From VXYL01 sp963422285 (GTDB lineage: Bacteria; Pseudomonadota; Gammaproteobacteria; Pseudomonadales; Azotimanducaceae): 64,000 nucleotides of DNA. The notes under the pieces were generated by a model. The model saw only the letters and a program-made list of their open reading frames with translations. It was not told the DNA's origin and searched no databases. The translations under genes were made by a program, and so were the position numbers. This document shows positions 17,201 to 26,378 of this stretch, piece by piece; position 1 is the first letter of the stretch; each line of letters begins with the position of its first letter. The stretch spans positions 1,488,001 through 1,552,000 of the forward strand of contig OY729419.2 in assembly GCA_963422285.2 (NCBI GenBank), given 5' to 3'.

Positions 17201-17345
17201 GTGGTAGCGGGTCAGTTTGAAGTTGGATTAGCCGCGCCGCCGCGGATACTGCTGCATATGGTGTCCAATAGCGTTCCATCCCCCTGCATGTTGCGGCTAT
17301 TGCAGTGCTGCACGACGACAAGGATTCAAACTGGCCCACTACCGC
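17201..17345. mobile_element. MITE-like element with 21-bp terminal inverted repeats
   Basis: The end 17201-17221 (GTGGTAGCGGGTCAGTTTGA plus A) is the reverse complement of 17325-17345 with three mismatches. GATA flanks the element on both sides (17197-17200 and 17346-17349), a plausible 4-bp target duplication. The 145-bp body has no coding capacity. It shares roughly 70 per cent identity by eye with 40339-40450. It lies in the 486-base gap between the acyl-CoA ligase and dihydroorotase genes, which otherwise shows no gene. Confidence 0.7.
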
Positions 17346-17476
17346 GATACTGCGAGTTGAGGCGAACGACACGCTGCACCGGCAACCGTTGCTGGAATCG
17401 TTCTGCGGCTCTTGCTCACGCCCACGACTTGCTCCACTGATTAGGGAACCGGAATCTGCGCGTCCATCCTGGATCG

Positions 17477-18814
17477 TCAACGGGAGAACGTCAACGCTTG
17501 GCCCGGCGGCGCAGCGGGGAAGCGGCCGTTCTCGAAGACCAGATGGCCATTGACGAAGGTGTGGGTGATGCGCGAACGGAAGGTGGTGCCGCGAAAGGGC
17601 GTCCAGCCGCACTTGGCGTAGACCGGCTCGTCGTCCACCACGGTGACGCCGTTCGGGTCGATGACCACGAGGTCCGCCCAGCAGCCTTCGCGCACGAAGC
17701 CTCGGTCGCGCACCGCGAACAGCTGCGCCGGGGCGTGGGCGGTCTTCCGCGCCACCTGCTCGATGCTCATGTCCCCGGCTTTGACGTGTTCGATCAGGCT
17801 GAGCAGCGCATGCTGAACCAGCGGCAGCCCGGCGGGGGCCGATAGATAGTGGTTGGCCTTTTCCTCCCGGGTGTGGGGGGCGTGGTCGGTGGCGATCACG
17901 TCGATGCGGTCCTCGACCACGGCCCGCTTCAGCGCCAGCCGGTCGGCACGGGTCTTGATGGCGGGGTTGCACTTGATGTCGGCCCCTCGCGCGGCGTACC
18001 AGGTGTCGTCGAAGAACAGATGGTGGACGCAGGCTTCGGCGGTGATGCGCTTGCCGGTCACCGGGCCGGCGTCGAACAGCTCCATCTCGCGAGCCGTGGT
18101 GAGGTGCAGCACATGCAACCGGCTGCCGTGGCGCTGCGCCAGCGACACCGCCAGCTTGGACGACTTGTAGCACGCCTCGGCAGAGCGGATGTGCGGGTGC
18201 CGATGGAAGGGGATGGCATCGCCGAACTCGGCCTTGGCGCGGGCTTCGTTGGCGACGATGGTGGGCGTGTCCTCGCAGTGGGTGGCGATGAGCAGCGGGC
18301 TGGACGCGAAGATGCCCTCCAAGGTGCGCTCGTCGTCCACCAGCATGTTGCCGGTGGAGGCGCCCATGAACACCTTGACGCCGCACGCCTTGGCGACATC
18401 GACGCCCTTGATGGCTTCGAGGTTGTCGTTGGTGGCGCCGAGGTAGAAGGCGTAGTTGGCGACGGAACAGGCGGCGGCGCGGGCATGCTTGCCGAGCAGG
18501 GCGTCCATGCCAATGGTCTGCGGGTTGCAATTCGGCATTTCCATATAGCTGACGATGCCGCCGGCTACCGCCGCCCGGGACTCGGTGGCAATGCAGCCCT
18601 TGTGTTCGAACCCCGGTTCCCGGAAATGCACCTGGTCGTCGATCATGCCTGGCAGCAGCCAAGCGCCACCGAGGTCGATCTCGACAGCCCCGGGAACGCC
18701 GGCAAGGCTGCCGCCGATGCGTTCGATGCGGCCGTCGGCGATAGCGACATCCCCTTCGATGCATCGACCCTCGTTGACGACGACGGCGTTTCTCAGGCTC
18801 CAAAGGGTCTTCAT
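17477..18814 (-). CDS. pyrC: Dihydroorotase
   Basis: The 445-residue amidohydrolase should close N-carbamoyl-aspartate to dihydroorotate in pyrimidine synthesis. The metal-binding strand reads MIDDQVHFREPG (residues 57-68). The usual first His of HxH is Gln here, a feature I recall from the DDQVHF subgroup. ATHCEDTP, HVLHLTTA and ATDHAPHTREEK supply the other metal and catalytic residues (His and Asp). The start MKTLWSLRNAVVVNEG matches the family; an upstream 25-codon extension does not. An allantoinase or hydantoinase role is the alternative, but no purine-degradation genes are near. Confidence 0.87.
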   Translation of the reverse strand: MKTLWSLRNAVVVNEGRCIEGDVAIADGRIERIGGSLAGVPGAVEIDLGGAWLLPGMIDDQVHFREPGFEHKGCIATESRAAVAGGIVSYMEMPNCNPQTIGMDALLGKHARAAACSVANYAFYLGATNDNLEAIKGVDVAKACGVKVFMGASTGNMLVDDERTLEGIFASSPLLIATHCEDTPTIVANEARAKAEFGDAIPFHRHPHIRSAEACYKSSKLAVSLAQRHGSRLHVLHLTTAREMELFDAGPVTGKRITAEACVHHLFFDDTWYAARGADIKCNPAIKTRADRLALKRAVVEDRIDVIATDHAPHTREEKANHYLSAPAGLPLVQHALLSLIEHVKAGDMSIEQVARKTAHAPAQLFAVRDRGFVREGCWADLVVIDPNGVTVVDDEPVYAKCGWTPFRGTTFRSRITHTFVNGHLVFENGRFPAAPPGQALTFSR

Positions 18815-19148
18815 CGCCGCTCGTCCGTCATTCCACACTCGATAGGATCGGCATTCCATGGAAACAGCGATGAAGACGCCTCCCACCAACCTCGTTCCTC
18901 GTCATATCCGTTCACGACCTTCGACCGCCTCCCCACAGCGATTATAGTACGCATCACCAGCTTGTATTTCCGTACCCGCGGACGAACGGCAGACGCCGTG
19001 TGATCGCGGGTGCGACGATTTGCCGCTTCCATAGTCGATCTCATGCAGCAAGCGGCGTCAACTTCCTACGCACTAAAGTGCTATAGTCCAATGCGATTCC
19101 CTTGCGGAAAGAGGCAGAGTTGCCGTTTTTATCGACGGGAGTCCGCTC
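18815..19148. other. Divergent intergenic region
   Basis: These 334 bases separate the dihydroorotase gene from the divergent coiled-coil protein gene. TATAGT at 19082-19087 could be a -10 element for the rightward gene, with only a weak -35. I see no other gene or repeat. Confidence 0.35.
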
Positions 19149-19652
19149 ATGGACGAAAAATCCGAAAGCAAAATCAAGCTGCCTCCTTGGCTAAATGGCC
19201 AGCTCCTCGCTTTCGTGGCGATCATCGCCGCGTTCGCCGCCTTCGTGCAGACGGGATTCAGCGGCATCCGCGACGAAATGGCGCAGCTGCGCACGGAGGT
19301 ATCGCAATCGCGGATCGAAACCAAGGCCGACCTTCAAGCCGCGAGGACAGAACTGAAGACGGACATCGGCGCACTGTGCTCGGAGGTTCGGGCCGACATC
19401 GGCGCACTGCGCTCGGAGGTCCAAGCCGACATCGGCGAACTGCGGTCCGAGGTCCGGGCCGACATCGGCGAACTGCGAGCGGACATTCGCGAACTCCGAG
19501 GCGACATGCGAGGGCTGGACGATCGGCTGCGAAGCGTGGGAACCCGGCTGGCAGGCCTGGAGGCCGTGCTGCCAGCCGTTCAGCGCAACGCCAAGGCGTC
19601 GTCTCCCGCCGGCGCAGCAGGCGGAAGAGACTACAGCGACCGCAGCGGATAG
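19149..19652 (+). CDS. Membrane-anchored coiled-coil protein with hendecad repeats
   Basis: The 167-residue product has an acidic/basic N-terminus, one transmembrane segment (LLAFVAIIAAFAAFVQTGF, about residues 19-37) and a long charged coiled coil. Residues about 72-110 are almost exact 11-residue repeats of the form DIGELRSEVRA, encoded by 33-bp DNA repeats. The repeat DNA is so similar that copy number probably varies between strains. A Ser/Gly-rich tail follows. The general look is that of DUF1640-like coiled-coil proteins. The function is unknown; a scaffold at the inner membrane is a guess from structure alone. Confidence 0.7.
   Translation: MDEKSESKIKLPPWLNGQLLAFVAIIAAFAAFVQTGFSGIRDEMAQLRTEVSQSRIETKADLQAARTELKTDIGALCSEVRADIGALRSEVQADIGELRSEVRADIGELRADIRELRGDMRGLDDRLRSVGTRLAGLEAVLPAVQRNAKASSPAGAAGGRDYSDRSG
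19362..19481 (+). repeat. 33-bp in-gene tandem repeats (about 3.6 copies)
   Basis: Units start at 19362, 19395, 19428 and 19461 with GACATCGGCG(C/A)ACTG and differ by a few substitutions. They keep frame and encode the hendecad coiled coil, so expansion or contraction changes the stalk length by 11 residues per unit. Confidence 0.85.
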
Positions 19653-19700
19653 GAGCAGAAACTGCCACCCTCGGCAACCGAGCGGCTACAGTAGACGGCC

Positions 19701-21152
19701 ATGCATGCGCCGCGGGTTCTCGAATTGCTCCGCGCCGAACTGTCGGCGCAGTCCCTCGTCACCGACGACCATGCCGTGCGGCCCTTCGAGACCGACGGCT
19801 TGACGGCCCTCCGCGAACGGCCCTGGGCTGTGGCGCTGCCTTCGAGCGTGACCCAAGTGCGGGCGGTGCTGCGCATCTGCCGGCAGCACGGCGTTGCCGT
19901 GGTCACCCGAGGCGCTGGCACGGGCCTGTCCGGCGGCGCCCGCCCGCTGCGGGACGGCGTGTTGCTGACGCTGACCAAGATGAACCGCATCAAGGAAGTG
20001 GATCTGGATGCTTGCACTGCCACGGTGGAACCAGGCGTAGCCAACCTCGCCATCAGCGAGGCGGTGCGGGAGCACGGCCTGTACTACGCGCCGGATCCGT
20101 CGTCCCAGATCGCCTGCAGCATCGGCGGCAACGTCGCCGAGAACTCCGGCGGCGTCCATTGCCTGAAGTACGGCTTGACGGTACACAACGTCCTCGGGGT
20201 GCGGGTGGAGACCTTCGAGGGCGACGAGCTGGTGCTGGGCGGCAAGGGGCTGGAATCTTCGGGCTTGGATATGCTGGCGGCGATGATCGGTTCCGAAGGC
20301 ATGCTGGGCGTCGTCACCGAAGTCACCGTCAAGCTGCTGCCGCTGCCGGTGGCCAAGCGTGTGCTGTTGGCCGCGTTCGACGCGCTCGATGACGCCGGCC
20401 AGGCAGTGGGCGCCATCATCGCCAGCGGCATCGTGCCGGCCGGCTTGGAGATGATGGACAATCCGGCCATCCGCGCCGCCGAAGACTTCGCCGCCGCCGG
20501 CTACCCCCGCAACGCCGCCGCCATCCTGCTGTGCGAGCTCGACGGCACCGCCGAGGAGGTGGCGGCGGATAGCGAGCAGGTGCAGACGGTACTGGCCTGC
20601 TACGGCGCGGAGGTCCGCAGCGCCGTGGACGAAGCGGAACAGCAACGCCTGTGGCAAGGCCGCAAGTCGGCGTTTCCGGCGATGGGGCGTCTGGCGCCGG
20701 ACTACTACTGCATGGACGGCACCATTCCGCGCTTTGAGCTGTCCCGCGTGCTCGGCGGCATCGCCGAGCTGGCCGCCGAGCACGGCCTGCGCGTTGCCAA
20801 CGTCTTCCACGCTGGCGACGGCAACCTGCACCCGCTGATTCTCTACGACGCCAACCAGCCGGGGCAGCTGGAACAGGCCGAAGCGCTCGGCACCCGAATC
20901 CTCGGCCTGTGCGTGGAAGCGGGCGGCACGGTCACCGGCGAGCACGGCGTCGGGGTGGAGAAGCTGGACTCCATGTGTGCCCAGTTCAAGGCCGCGGAGC
21001 TCGATCAGTTCCATCGTCTGAAGGCAGCCTTCGACCCCGCTGGGCTGATGAATCCAGGCAAAGCCATCCCGACGCTGACGCGCTGCTCGGAACTCGGCGG
21101 CATGCATGTCCACGGCAGTCAGCTGCCGCACGAGCATCTGGAGCGCTTCTAG
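19701..21152 (+). CDS. glcD: Glycolate oxidase FAD subunit GlcD
   Basis: The 483-residue flavoprotein has the FAD-binding PCMH domain with RGAGTGLSGGARPL near residue 70 and CSIGGNVAENSGG. The C-terminal FAD-oxidase domain holds FHAGDGNLHPLILYD and GEHGVGVEKL, the flavin and substrate histidines. With GlcE and GlcF it oxidises glycolate to glyoxylate and passes electrons to the quinone pool at the inner membrane. It is the first gene of a tight glcDEF operon. D-lactate is the main alternative substrate for this family, but the full three-subunit arrangement favours glycolate. Confidence 0.93.
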   Translation: MHAPRVLELLRAELSAQSLVTDDHAVRPFETDGLTALRERPWAVALPSSVTQVRAVLRICRQHGVAVVTRGAGTGLSGGARPLRDGVLLTLTKMNRIKEVDLDACTATVEPGVANLAISEAVREHGLYYAPDPSSQIACSIGGNVAENSGGVHCLKYGLTVHNVLGVRVETFEGDELVLGGKGLESSGLDMLAAMIGSEGMLGVVTEVTVKLLPLPVAKRVLLAAFDALDDAGQAVGAIIASGIVPAGLEMMDNPAIRAAEDFAAAGYPRNAAAILLCELDGTAEEVAADSEQVQTVLACYGAEVRSAVDEAEQQRLWQGRKSAFPAMGRLAPDYYCMDGTIPRFELSRVLGGIAELAAEHGLRVANVFHAGDGNLHPLILYDANQPGQLEQAEALGTRILGLCVEAGGTVTGEHGVGVEKLDSMCAQFKAAELDQFHRLKAAFDPAGLMNPGKAIPTLTRCSELGGMHVHGSQLPHEHLERF

Positions 21153-22196
21153 GTGCCCGACGATTCGCGGCGGCTGCTGTCGGCAGTAGCGGACTGTCGA
21201 GACCGCAAGGACAGCATGGCCGTCTTGGGCCACGGCAGCAAGGCGCTGCTCGGTGGCGAACGCGGCGGCGAAAAAGCCGCGTCAGCGACCCTGTTGTCCA
21301 CCTGCGGGCACACTGGCATCGTCGACTACCGCCCGCAAGAGCTGGTGGTCACCGCCCGCGCCGGAACGCCCCTAGCCGAACTGGCGGAGGCGGTTGCCGC
21401 CGAAGGCCAGCTGCTGCCTTTCGATCCGCCTCGCTTCGGCGGCAAGGGCACCTTCGGCGGCGCTGTCGCCAGCGGCTTGTCGGGCCCGGCGCGGCCTTGG
21501 CGAGGCGGTGTGCGCGATGCCGTGCTCGGAGTAGAGATCGTCAACGGACGCGGCGAGCAACTGCGCTTCGGCGGCAGCGTCATCAAGAATGTCGCCGGCT
21601 ACGATGTCTCGCGGCTGATGACCGGCGCCGGCGGCACACTCGGCTTGATTCTCAGCGCTAGCGTGCGCCTGCTACCAGCACCGACAGTGGAAGAAACGTT
21701 CCTGCTGCGCTGCGACGCCGCCGAAGCCGGCGAGCGGATGCGGCGCTGGGCGCGGATGCCGTTGCCGATTACCGCCACCTGCCACGCCCATGGCGCATTG
21801 CAGGCGCGGCTGTCCGGCAGCGCCGCCGGCGTCGCCAGCGCCCGAGCCAGGATGGGCTTGGGCGAAGCCGCCGATCCCGATCTTTGGCGCCAGGTGCGCG
21901 ACCATGAACACCCGTTCTTCGCCGAGCGCCCGGCAAATCAGCCGCTGACTCGGCTCGCCCTGCCCCGAGGCTGTCGGTTCCATCCCGACGACGCCTTGAT
22001 CGAATGGGGCGGCTGCCAGGCATGGCTGCGCGGCGAACCGGAGCAGATTCCCGAAGGCGCGCAGGCCGCGATGTTCCACGGCGACGGCACGGTGCGGCGA
22101 CAGCCGCCGGAAGATGCCGCCACGGCCAAGTACTCGGCGCGCATCAAACAGGCATTCGATCCCGATGGCATCTTCCAGGCCGGCTTGGCGTTCTGA
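21153..22196 (+). CDS. glcE: Glycolate oxidase subunit GlcE
   Basis: The 347-residue FAD-binding subunit starts with a GTG immediately after the glcD stop codon. It has LGHGSKALLGG, PRFGGKGTFGGAVASGLSG and GGSVIKNVAGYDVSRLMTGA, the flavin-binding hallmarks of GlcE. The short C-terminal half ends YSARIKQAFDPDGIFQAG, as in this family. Its stop overlaps the glcF start (TGATG), so all three subunits are made in step. Confidence 0.92.
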   Translation: MPDDSRRLLSAVADCRDRKDSMAVLGHGSKALLGGERGGEKAASATLLSTCGHTGIVDYRPQELVVTARAGTPLAELAEAVAAEGQLLPFDPPRFGGKGTFGGAVASGLSGPARPWRGGVRDAVLGVEIVNGRGEQLRFGGSVIKNVAGYDVSRLMTGAGGTLGLILSASVRLLPAPTVEETFLLRCDAAEAGERMRRWARMPLPITATCHAHGALQARLSGSAAGVASARARMGLGEAADPDLWRQVRDHEHPFFAERPANQPLTRLALPRGCRFHPDDALIEWGGCQAWLRGEPEQIPEGAQAAMFHGDGTVRRQPPEDAATAKYSARIKQAFDPDGIFQAGLAF

Positions 22197-23380
22197 TGCG
22201 CACTTCCATTCCCGCCGCCGTCCTGGCCACCGACCGCGGCCGGCGCGCCAACGACATTCTGCGCAGCTGCGTCCACTGCGGCTTCTGCAACGCCACCTGC
22301 CCCACCTATCAGGTGCGCGGCGACGAACTGGACGGCCCGCGCGGGCGCATCTACCTCGTCAAGGATCTGCTCGAATCCGGCCAGGCCAGTGCCGCCATAC
22401 GCACCCACTTGGACCGCTGCCTCACCTGTCGCGCCTGCGAAACCACCTGTCCATCCGGTGTGCAGTACGGCGAACTGGCGGAGATCGGACGCGAGATTCT
22501 GGAGCAGCAGCGGCCGAACCGAAACTGGCTGCGCCGCTTGGTGCTGAACGTGGCACCGAGGCCGCGCTTGCTGGCGGCACTGCTCGCCTTAGGCCGTCCG
22601 CTGCGCCGCCTGCTGCCGCGCCGCTACCGTCGCTTATTGCGCCCGACGCCAAGGGCGGCGCCGACACCGAAAGCCAACCCGCTGCCCGCCAAGGACCGCG
22701 TACTGCTGTGGAAGGGATGCGTCCAGCGCGTCGTCACGCCCGAGGTGAATGCTCACTTGGCGCGTCTTCTGGAAGACCGCGGCATGGCGGCGTTCGCGGC
22801 CGAGGCCGAGGAATGCTGCGGCGGTCTCGAACTGCACTATGGCGATGCCGCAGGCGCTCGCGCAGCCATGCGCCGCAACGTGGAACGGCTGTCTCGCCAC
22901 GACGCCGATCTGATCGTCTCCACCGCCAGCGGCTGCGGCGTCACCCTCAAGGACTACGGCCGCCTGCTCGGCGAGCCGGCCGCCGAAGCGTTCGCGGCCA
23001 AGGTGCGCGACGCGGCGGAGCTGCTGGCCGGGTTCGCCTTCCGAAAACGCGCCGTGGACGGGCGGGAAGCCGTGCGAGTCGCCTGGCATCCGCCCTGCAC
23101 CTTGCAGCACGGACAGCGGCTGACCGGCATCGTGGAGGGCATCCTACTGGCCGCAGGCTACCAACTCGCACCCGTGGCGGACGCGTATCTGTGCTGCGGC
23201 TCCGCCGGCGCCTACAGCCTGCTGCAACCGGACCTGGCCGCCGAACTCAAGGATCGCAAGGCGCGCGAGCTGCGCCGCCATTCGCCGGAAGTGGTCGCCA
23301 CCGCCAACATCGGCTGCCAGACCCACCTCGCCGACGCCATCGACGTGCCGGTGGTGCATTGGCTCGAACTGCTGCGATAG
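22196..23380 (+). CDS. glcF: Glycolate oxidase iron-sulfur subunit GlcF
   Basis: The 394-residue protein carries two ferredoxin-type 4Fe-4S clusters, CVHCGFCNATCP near residue 24 and CLTCRACETTCP near residue 75. Two cysteine-rich CCG domains follow (CCGGLELHYG and CCGSAGAYS), as in heterodisulfide-reductase-like electron carriers. It takes electrons from GlcD/GlcE and delivers them to quinone. Length and order fit GlcF. It ends 20 bases before the convergent quinoprotein gene. Confidence 0.93.
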   Translation: MRTSIPAAVLATDRGRRANDILRSCVHCGFCNATCPTYQVRGDELDGPRGRIYLVKDLLESGQASAAIRTHLDRCLTCRACETTCPSGVQYGELAEIGREILEQQRPNRNWLRRLVLNVAPRPRLLAALLALGRPLRRLLPRRYRRLLRPTPRAAPTPKANPLPAKDRVLLWKGCVQRVVTPEVNAHLARLLEDRGMAAFAAEAEECCGGLELHYGDAAGARAAMRRNVERLSRHDADLIVSTASGCGVTLKDYGRLLGEPAAEAFAAKVRDAAELLAGFAFRKRAVDGREAVRVAWHPPCTLQHGQRLTGIVEGILLAAGYQLAPVADAYLCCGSAGAYSLLQPDLAAELKDRKARELRRHSPEVVATANIGCQTHLADAIDVPVVHWLELLR

Positions 23381-23399
23381 CGCCGCTCGCCGGACGCGG

Positions 23400-25412
23400 T
23401 CAGGGCAGGCTGAACGCGAAGTAGTCGGAACCCGACGGCGGCCCCATTCTGCCGCCGCCGGCGGAAATCGCCACGAACTGCTTGCCGGCGACGCTGTAGA
23501 CCGCCGGCGTCGAGAATCCCGCCGCCGTCAGTTCCGCCTCCCACAGCACTGCGCCGTTGCGCGTGTCGTAGGCGCGAAACTTCCGATCCGGCGTGGCGGC
23601 GATGAAGATCAGCCCGGATGCGGTGACCACCGGGCCGCCGTAGTTGACGGCGCCGAAGCCGAGCTGCGGATGAGAGGGATAGTTGCCGAAGGGTACCTGC
23701 CAGACGATGTCGCCGGTGGCGAGGTCGATGGAGTTGAGGGTTCCCCAAGGCGGCGTGTTGGCCGGCAGGCCCTCGTGGTCGCGCAGATAGACGTAGCCGC
23801 CGTGGGCGTAGGTGATCTCGGTGGTCGGCTCGTCGATCACCGGCTCGGGCGCCAGCATGTGTCGCACGATGCCGTTGCGCTCCACTTCGTCGAGATGCGC
23901 GAAGCCCGGCATCCGGCCGCGGCCTGCTTCGACCATCTCGACGATGGCCTGATAACCCATGCGCTCGAGTACGCCGGTCAGCGCCGGACCGGCATCGGTG
24001 CCCTCGAAGTCCTGGCCGTGACAGGCGCCGCAGTGCTTGGCGTAGCTGGCGGCTTTGCTGAACCCTACCGGAATCTCGCTGAGACGCAGGATGCCGGAGA
24101 CATCCTGGGCATTCAGAATCAGCCGATTGTCGGCGGCATCGAACGCCGAGCCGCCCCATTCCGCGCCGCCGTCGTACCAGGGATGGAAAACCACGGTGCC
24201 GACCCGAGGCGGTGCCCAGGGTCGCAGATCGTAGTCTTGGATCATCTCCTCAACGTACTGTCTGGCTTCCTCGGTGCGGTTGGTCACCTCGAACCGCTGG
24301 CGGCTGAAGGCGACGGTGGAGACCGGCTGCCTGGGTGCGGGAACTTCCCTCGGCATGGTGCTGGGCAGGGTGTCCACCTCCACGATGGGGTACATGGACT
24401 CGCCGGTTTCGCGGTCGAAGACGTAGAGATGGCCGGACTTGGTGGTCAGCGCCACCGCGTCGATGGTGCTGCCGTCGCGCTCTAGCTGCACCAGGGTCGG
24501 CGGCGAGGGGTTGTCGCGATCCCACAGGTCGTGGCGGACTACCTGGTAGTGCCACTCGAGCGCGCCGGTGCGGGCGTCGAGGGCCACTAGGCAGTTGGCG
24601 TAGAGATTGTCGCCCAAGCGGGAAGCGCCGATGAAATCCGGCGTCGCCGAGCCGGTGGGCGCGAACAGGAGGCCGCGTTCCTCGTCCAGCGCCATGCCGC
24701 TCCACACATTGGCGCCGCCGGCCTGCTCCAGCGAACCTTCCGCCCAGGTTCCGGCGCCCGGCGCACCCGGCGTCGGGATGGTGTCGAACTGCCAGATCAG
24801 CTCGCCGTCGATGGCGCTGAAGGCGCGGATGGAACCCGGGAAGGCGTCCGCCCACTCCGAGGTGGAGAAGCCGAGCATGATCTTGTTCTCGAACACTACG
24901 CCTGGCACGGTGACGGCAAAGTGGCCGCCGCGGTCGTCGGGCGGCGTGAGATCGAGCCGGCCGTTGTTGCCGAAACGCCCGACCAGCGTGCCGTCGGCCG
25001 CGTTCAGCGCGATCAACTCGCGCCCAGCGGTGAAGAACAGGCGCTTGTCTTCACCGCTCTGCCACCACATCAGGCCCCGCTGGGCGCCGCCGGGCAGTTC
25101 GATCTCCGAGCGCCAGATTTCCTCGCCGGTAGCGGCATTCAGGGCGAACGCTACCAGCTGCGGCGACAGGCCGTAGAGTACGCCCTCGATTACCAGCGGG
25201 CTGGTGTACATGGTGCCGCGAGGCTCTCCGGAGTGGTAGACCCAAGCCAGTTCCAGCTGGCTCACGTTATCCCGGCTGATCTGTTCCAGCTCGGAGTAGT
25301 GGCGACGGCCGGAGTCGCCGAGGTAGACCGGCCAGTCCACATCCTGGGACGGAGCAGGGGCGCAGCCAGCTGCCAGAACGGACGCGGCGAGAGTCGAACA
25401 GAGAAGTCGCAT
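23400..25412 (-). CDS. PQQ-dependent dehydrogenase with inserted cytochrome c domain, lipoprotein
   Basis: The 670-residue quinoprotein begins with a lipoprotein signal (LAAGC, acylated Cys17), so it is tethered to a membrane facing the periplasm. Beta-propeller blades with the tryptophan-docking pattern (ATGEEIWRSE, GALEWHYQV, NGAVLWEAEL) form the PQQ domain. A c-type haem domain, CGACHGQDFEG near residue 460, is inserted late in the propeller. It most resembles glucose/ethanol-type pyrroloquinoline quinone dehydrogenases; the substrate is not visible. It lies 75 bases after galU on the same strand and may be co-transcribed. No pqq biosynthesis genes are in the window. Confidence 0.88.
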   Translation of the reverse strand: MRLLCSTLAASVLAAGCAPAPSQDVDWPVYLGDSGRRHYSELEQISRDNVSQLELAWVYHSGEPRGTMYTSPLVIEGVLYGLSPQLVAFALNAATGEEIWRSEIELPGGAQRGLMWWQSGEDKRLFFTAGRELIALNAADGTLVGRFGNNGRLDLTPPDDRGGHFAVTVPGVVFENKIMLGFSTSEWADAFPGSIRAFSAIDGELIWQFDTIPTPGAPGAGTWAEGSLEQAGGANVWSGMALDEERGLLFAPTGSATPDFIGASRLGDNLYANCLVALDARTGALEWHYQVVRHDLWDRDNPSPPTLVQLERDGSTIDAVALTTKSGHLYVFDRETGESMYPIVEVDTLPSTMPREVPAPRQPVSTVAFSRQRFEVTNRTEEARQYVEEMIQDYDLRPWAPPRVGTVVFHPWYDGGAEWGGSAFDAADNRLILNAQDVSGILRLSEIPVGFSKAASYAKHCGACHGQDFEGTDAGPALTGVLERMGYQAIVEMVEAGRGRMPGFAHLDEVERNGIVRHMLAPEPVIDEPTTEITYAHGGYVYLRDHEGLPANTPPWGTLNSIDLATGDIVWQVPFGNYPSHPQLGFGAVNYGGPVVTASGLIFIAATPDRKFRAYDTRNGAVLWEAELTAAGFSTPAVYSVAGKQFVAISAGGGRMGPPSGSDYFAFSLP

Positions 25413-25487
25413 GAAGTCACCAGTGGCTCTACGTTCGGGCGCAATCCATCAACCCATCGCCGTCCAGCCGACCTCGCCGCTAGCCGT

Positions 25488-26378
25488 TCAGAGTTCTCCG
25501 ACGATCCGTCGCGCGATCCGAGCCAAGTCGTCCCGCAAGTCTCGCCGGCGCAGACCGTAATGGAACAGCGCTTCCAGGTAGTGTACGGGATCGCCGGTAG
25601 TCAACCAACGCCCGCCCTGGACGGGGCAGGCGTAGACGAGTCCACCACGCTCCATGTATGTCTCGACGGCATCCATCAGCCATAGCTCGTCGTCCTTGCC
25701 GGCGGGGGTCGCCGCCAGGATCGGGACCAATTCCGGCGGCAGGATGTAACGCCCGAAACCCACCAGATTGGACGTCACGTCCGCCAAGTCGGGCTTCTCG
25801 ACGATCCGGGTGACGCGCCCTTCGCCGTCGGTTTCGACCATGCCGTAGCTGGGCACCTCGGCATGATCCACTTCCTGGACACCCAGGATCACGCCCGGCG
25901 TTCGGCAGTACTGCTCGATGAGCTGTCGGGTGAAGGGCACATCCGAACTTACGAGGTCGTCGCCGAATGCGTAGACGAAAGGGGCGTCGCCGATCAGCGG
26001 CGCGGCGTTCAGGGCCGGCGTACCGTTGCCGTAGGGACCGCACTGGCGAATGTAGGCGACGTTGACCAGTTCTCCCGGGCGACGCGCTTCCTCCAGGTAG
26101 CGCTGCTTGCCGCTGGCGGCCAGGTCCTCTTCCAGGGTCGGGTGCCGGTCGAAGTGGTCTTCCAGCACCTTCTTGTCCCAACGGGTGACGAACACCACGT
26201 CGCGGATGCCGCTGGCGGCCAGCTCTTCGACCACATACTGGATGATCGGCCGGTCGATCAGCGGAATCATCTCCTTGGGAATGGCCTTGGTGGCCGGCAG
26301 GAATCGGGTACCGCTGCCGGCCGCGGCGATCACGGCCTTGGCAATGGGGATGTCAGGGTCAGGCCTTGCCAGCGCCAC
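25488..26378 (-). CDS. galU: UTP-glucose-1-phosphate uridylyltransferase
   Basis: The 296-residue nucleotidyltransferase makes UDP-glucose for surface polysaccharides. It shows the nucleotide loop AAAGSGTRFLPATKAIPKEM, the RPIIQYVVEE segment, GDAPFVYAFGDDLV and TSNLVGFGRYIL typical of bacterial GalU. All key residues appear present. The start MALARPDPDIPIAKAVIAAAG was kept. It precedes the PQQ lipoprotein gene on the same strand; the link between them is not obvious. Confidence 0.95.
   Translation of the reverse strand: MALARPDPDIPIAKAVIAAAGSGTRFLPATKAIPKEMIPLIDRPIIQYVVEELAASGIRDVVFVTRWDKKVLEDHFDRHPTLEEDLAASGKQRYLEEARRPGELVNVAYIRQCGPYGNGTPALNAAPLIGDAPFVYAFGDDLVSSDVPFTRQLIEQYCRTPGVILGVQEVDHAEVPSYGMVETDGEGRVTRIVEKPDLADVTSNLVGFGRYILPPELVPILAATPAGKDDELWLMDAVETYMERGGLVYACPVQGGRWLTTGDPVHYLEALFHYGLRRRDLRDDLARIARRIVGEL

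Noticed and set aside
19362..19481. 33-bp repeats as a CRISPR array
   Set aside because: The repeats are contiguous with no spacers and lie in frame inside a coiled-coil protein gene.
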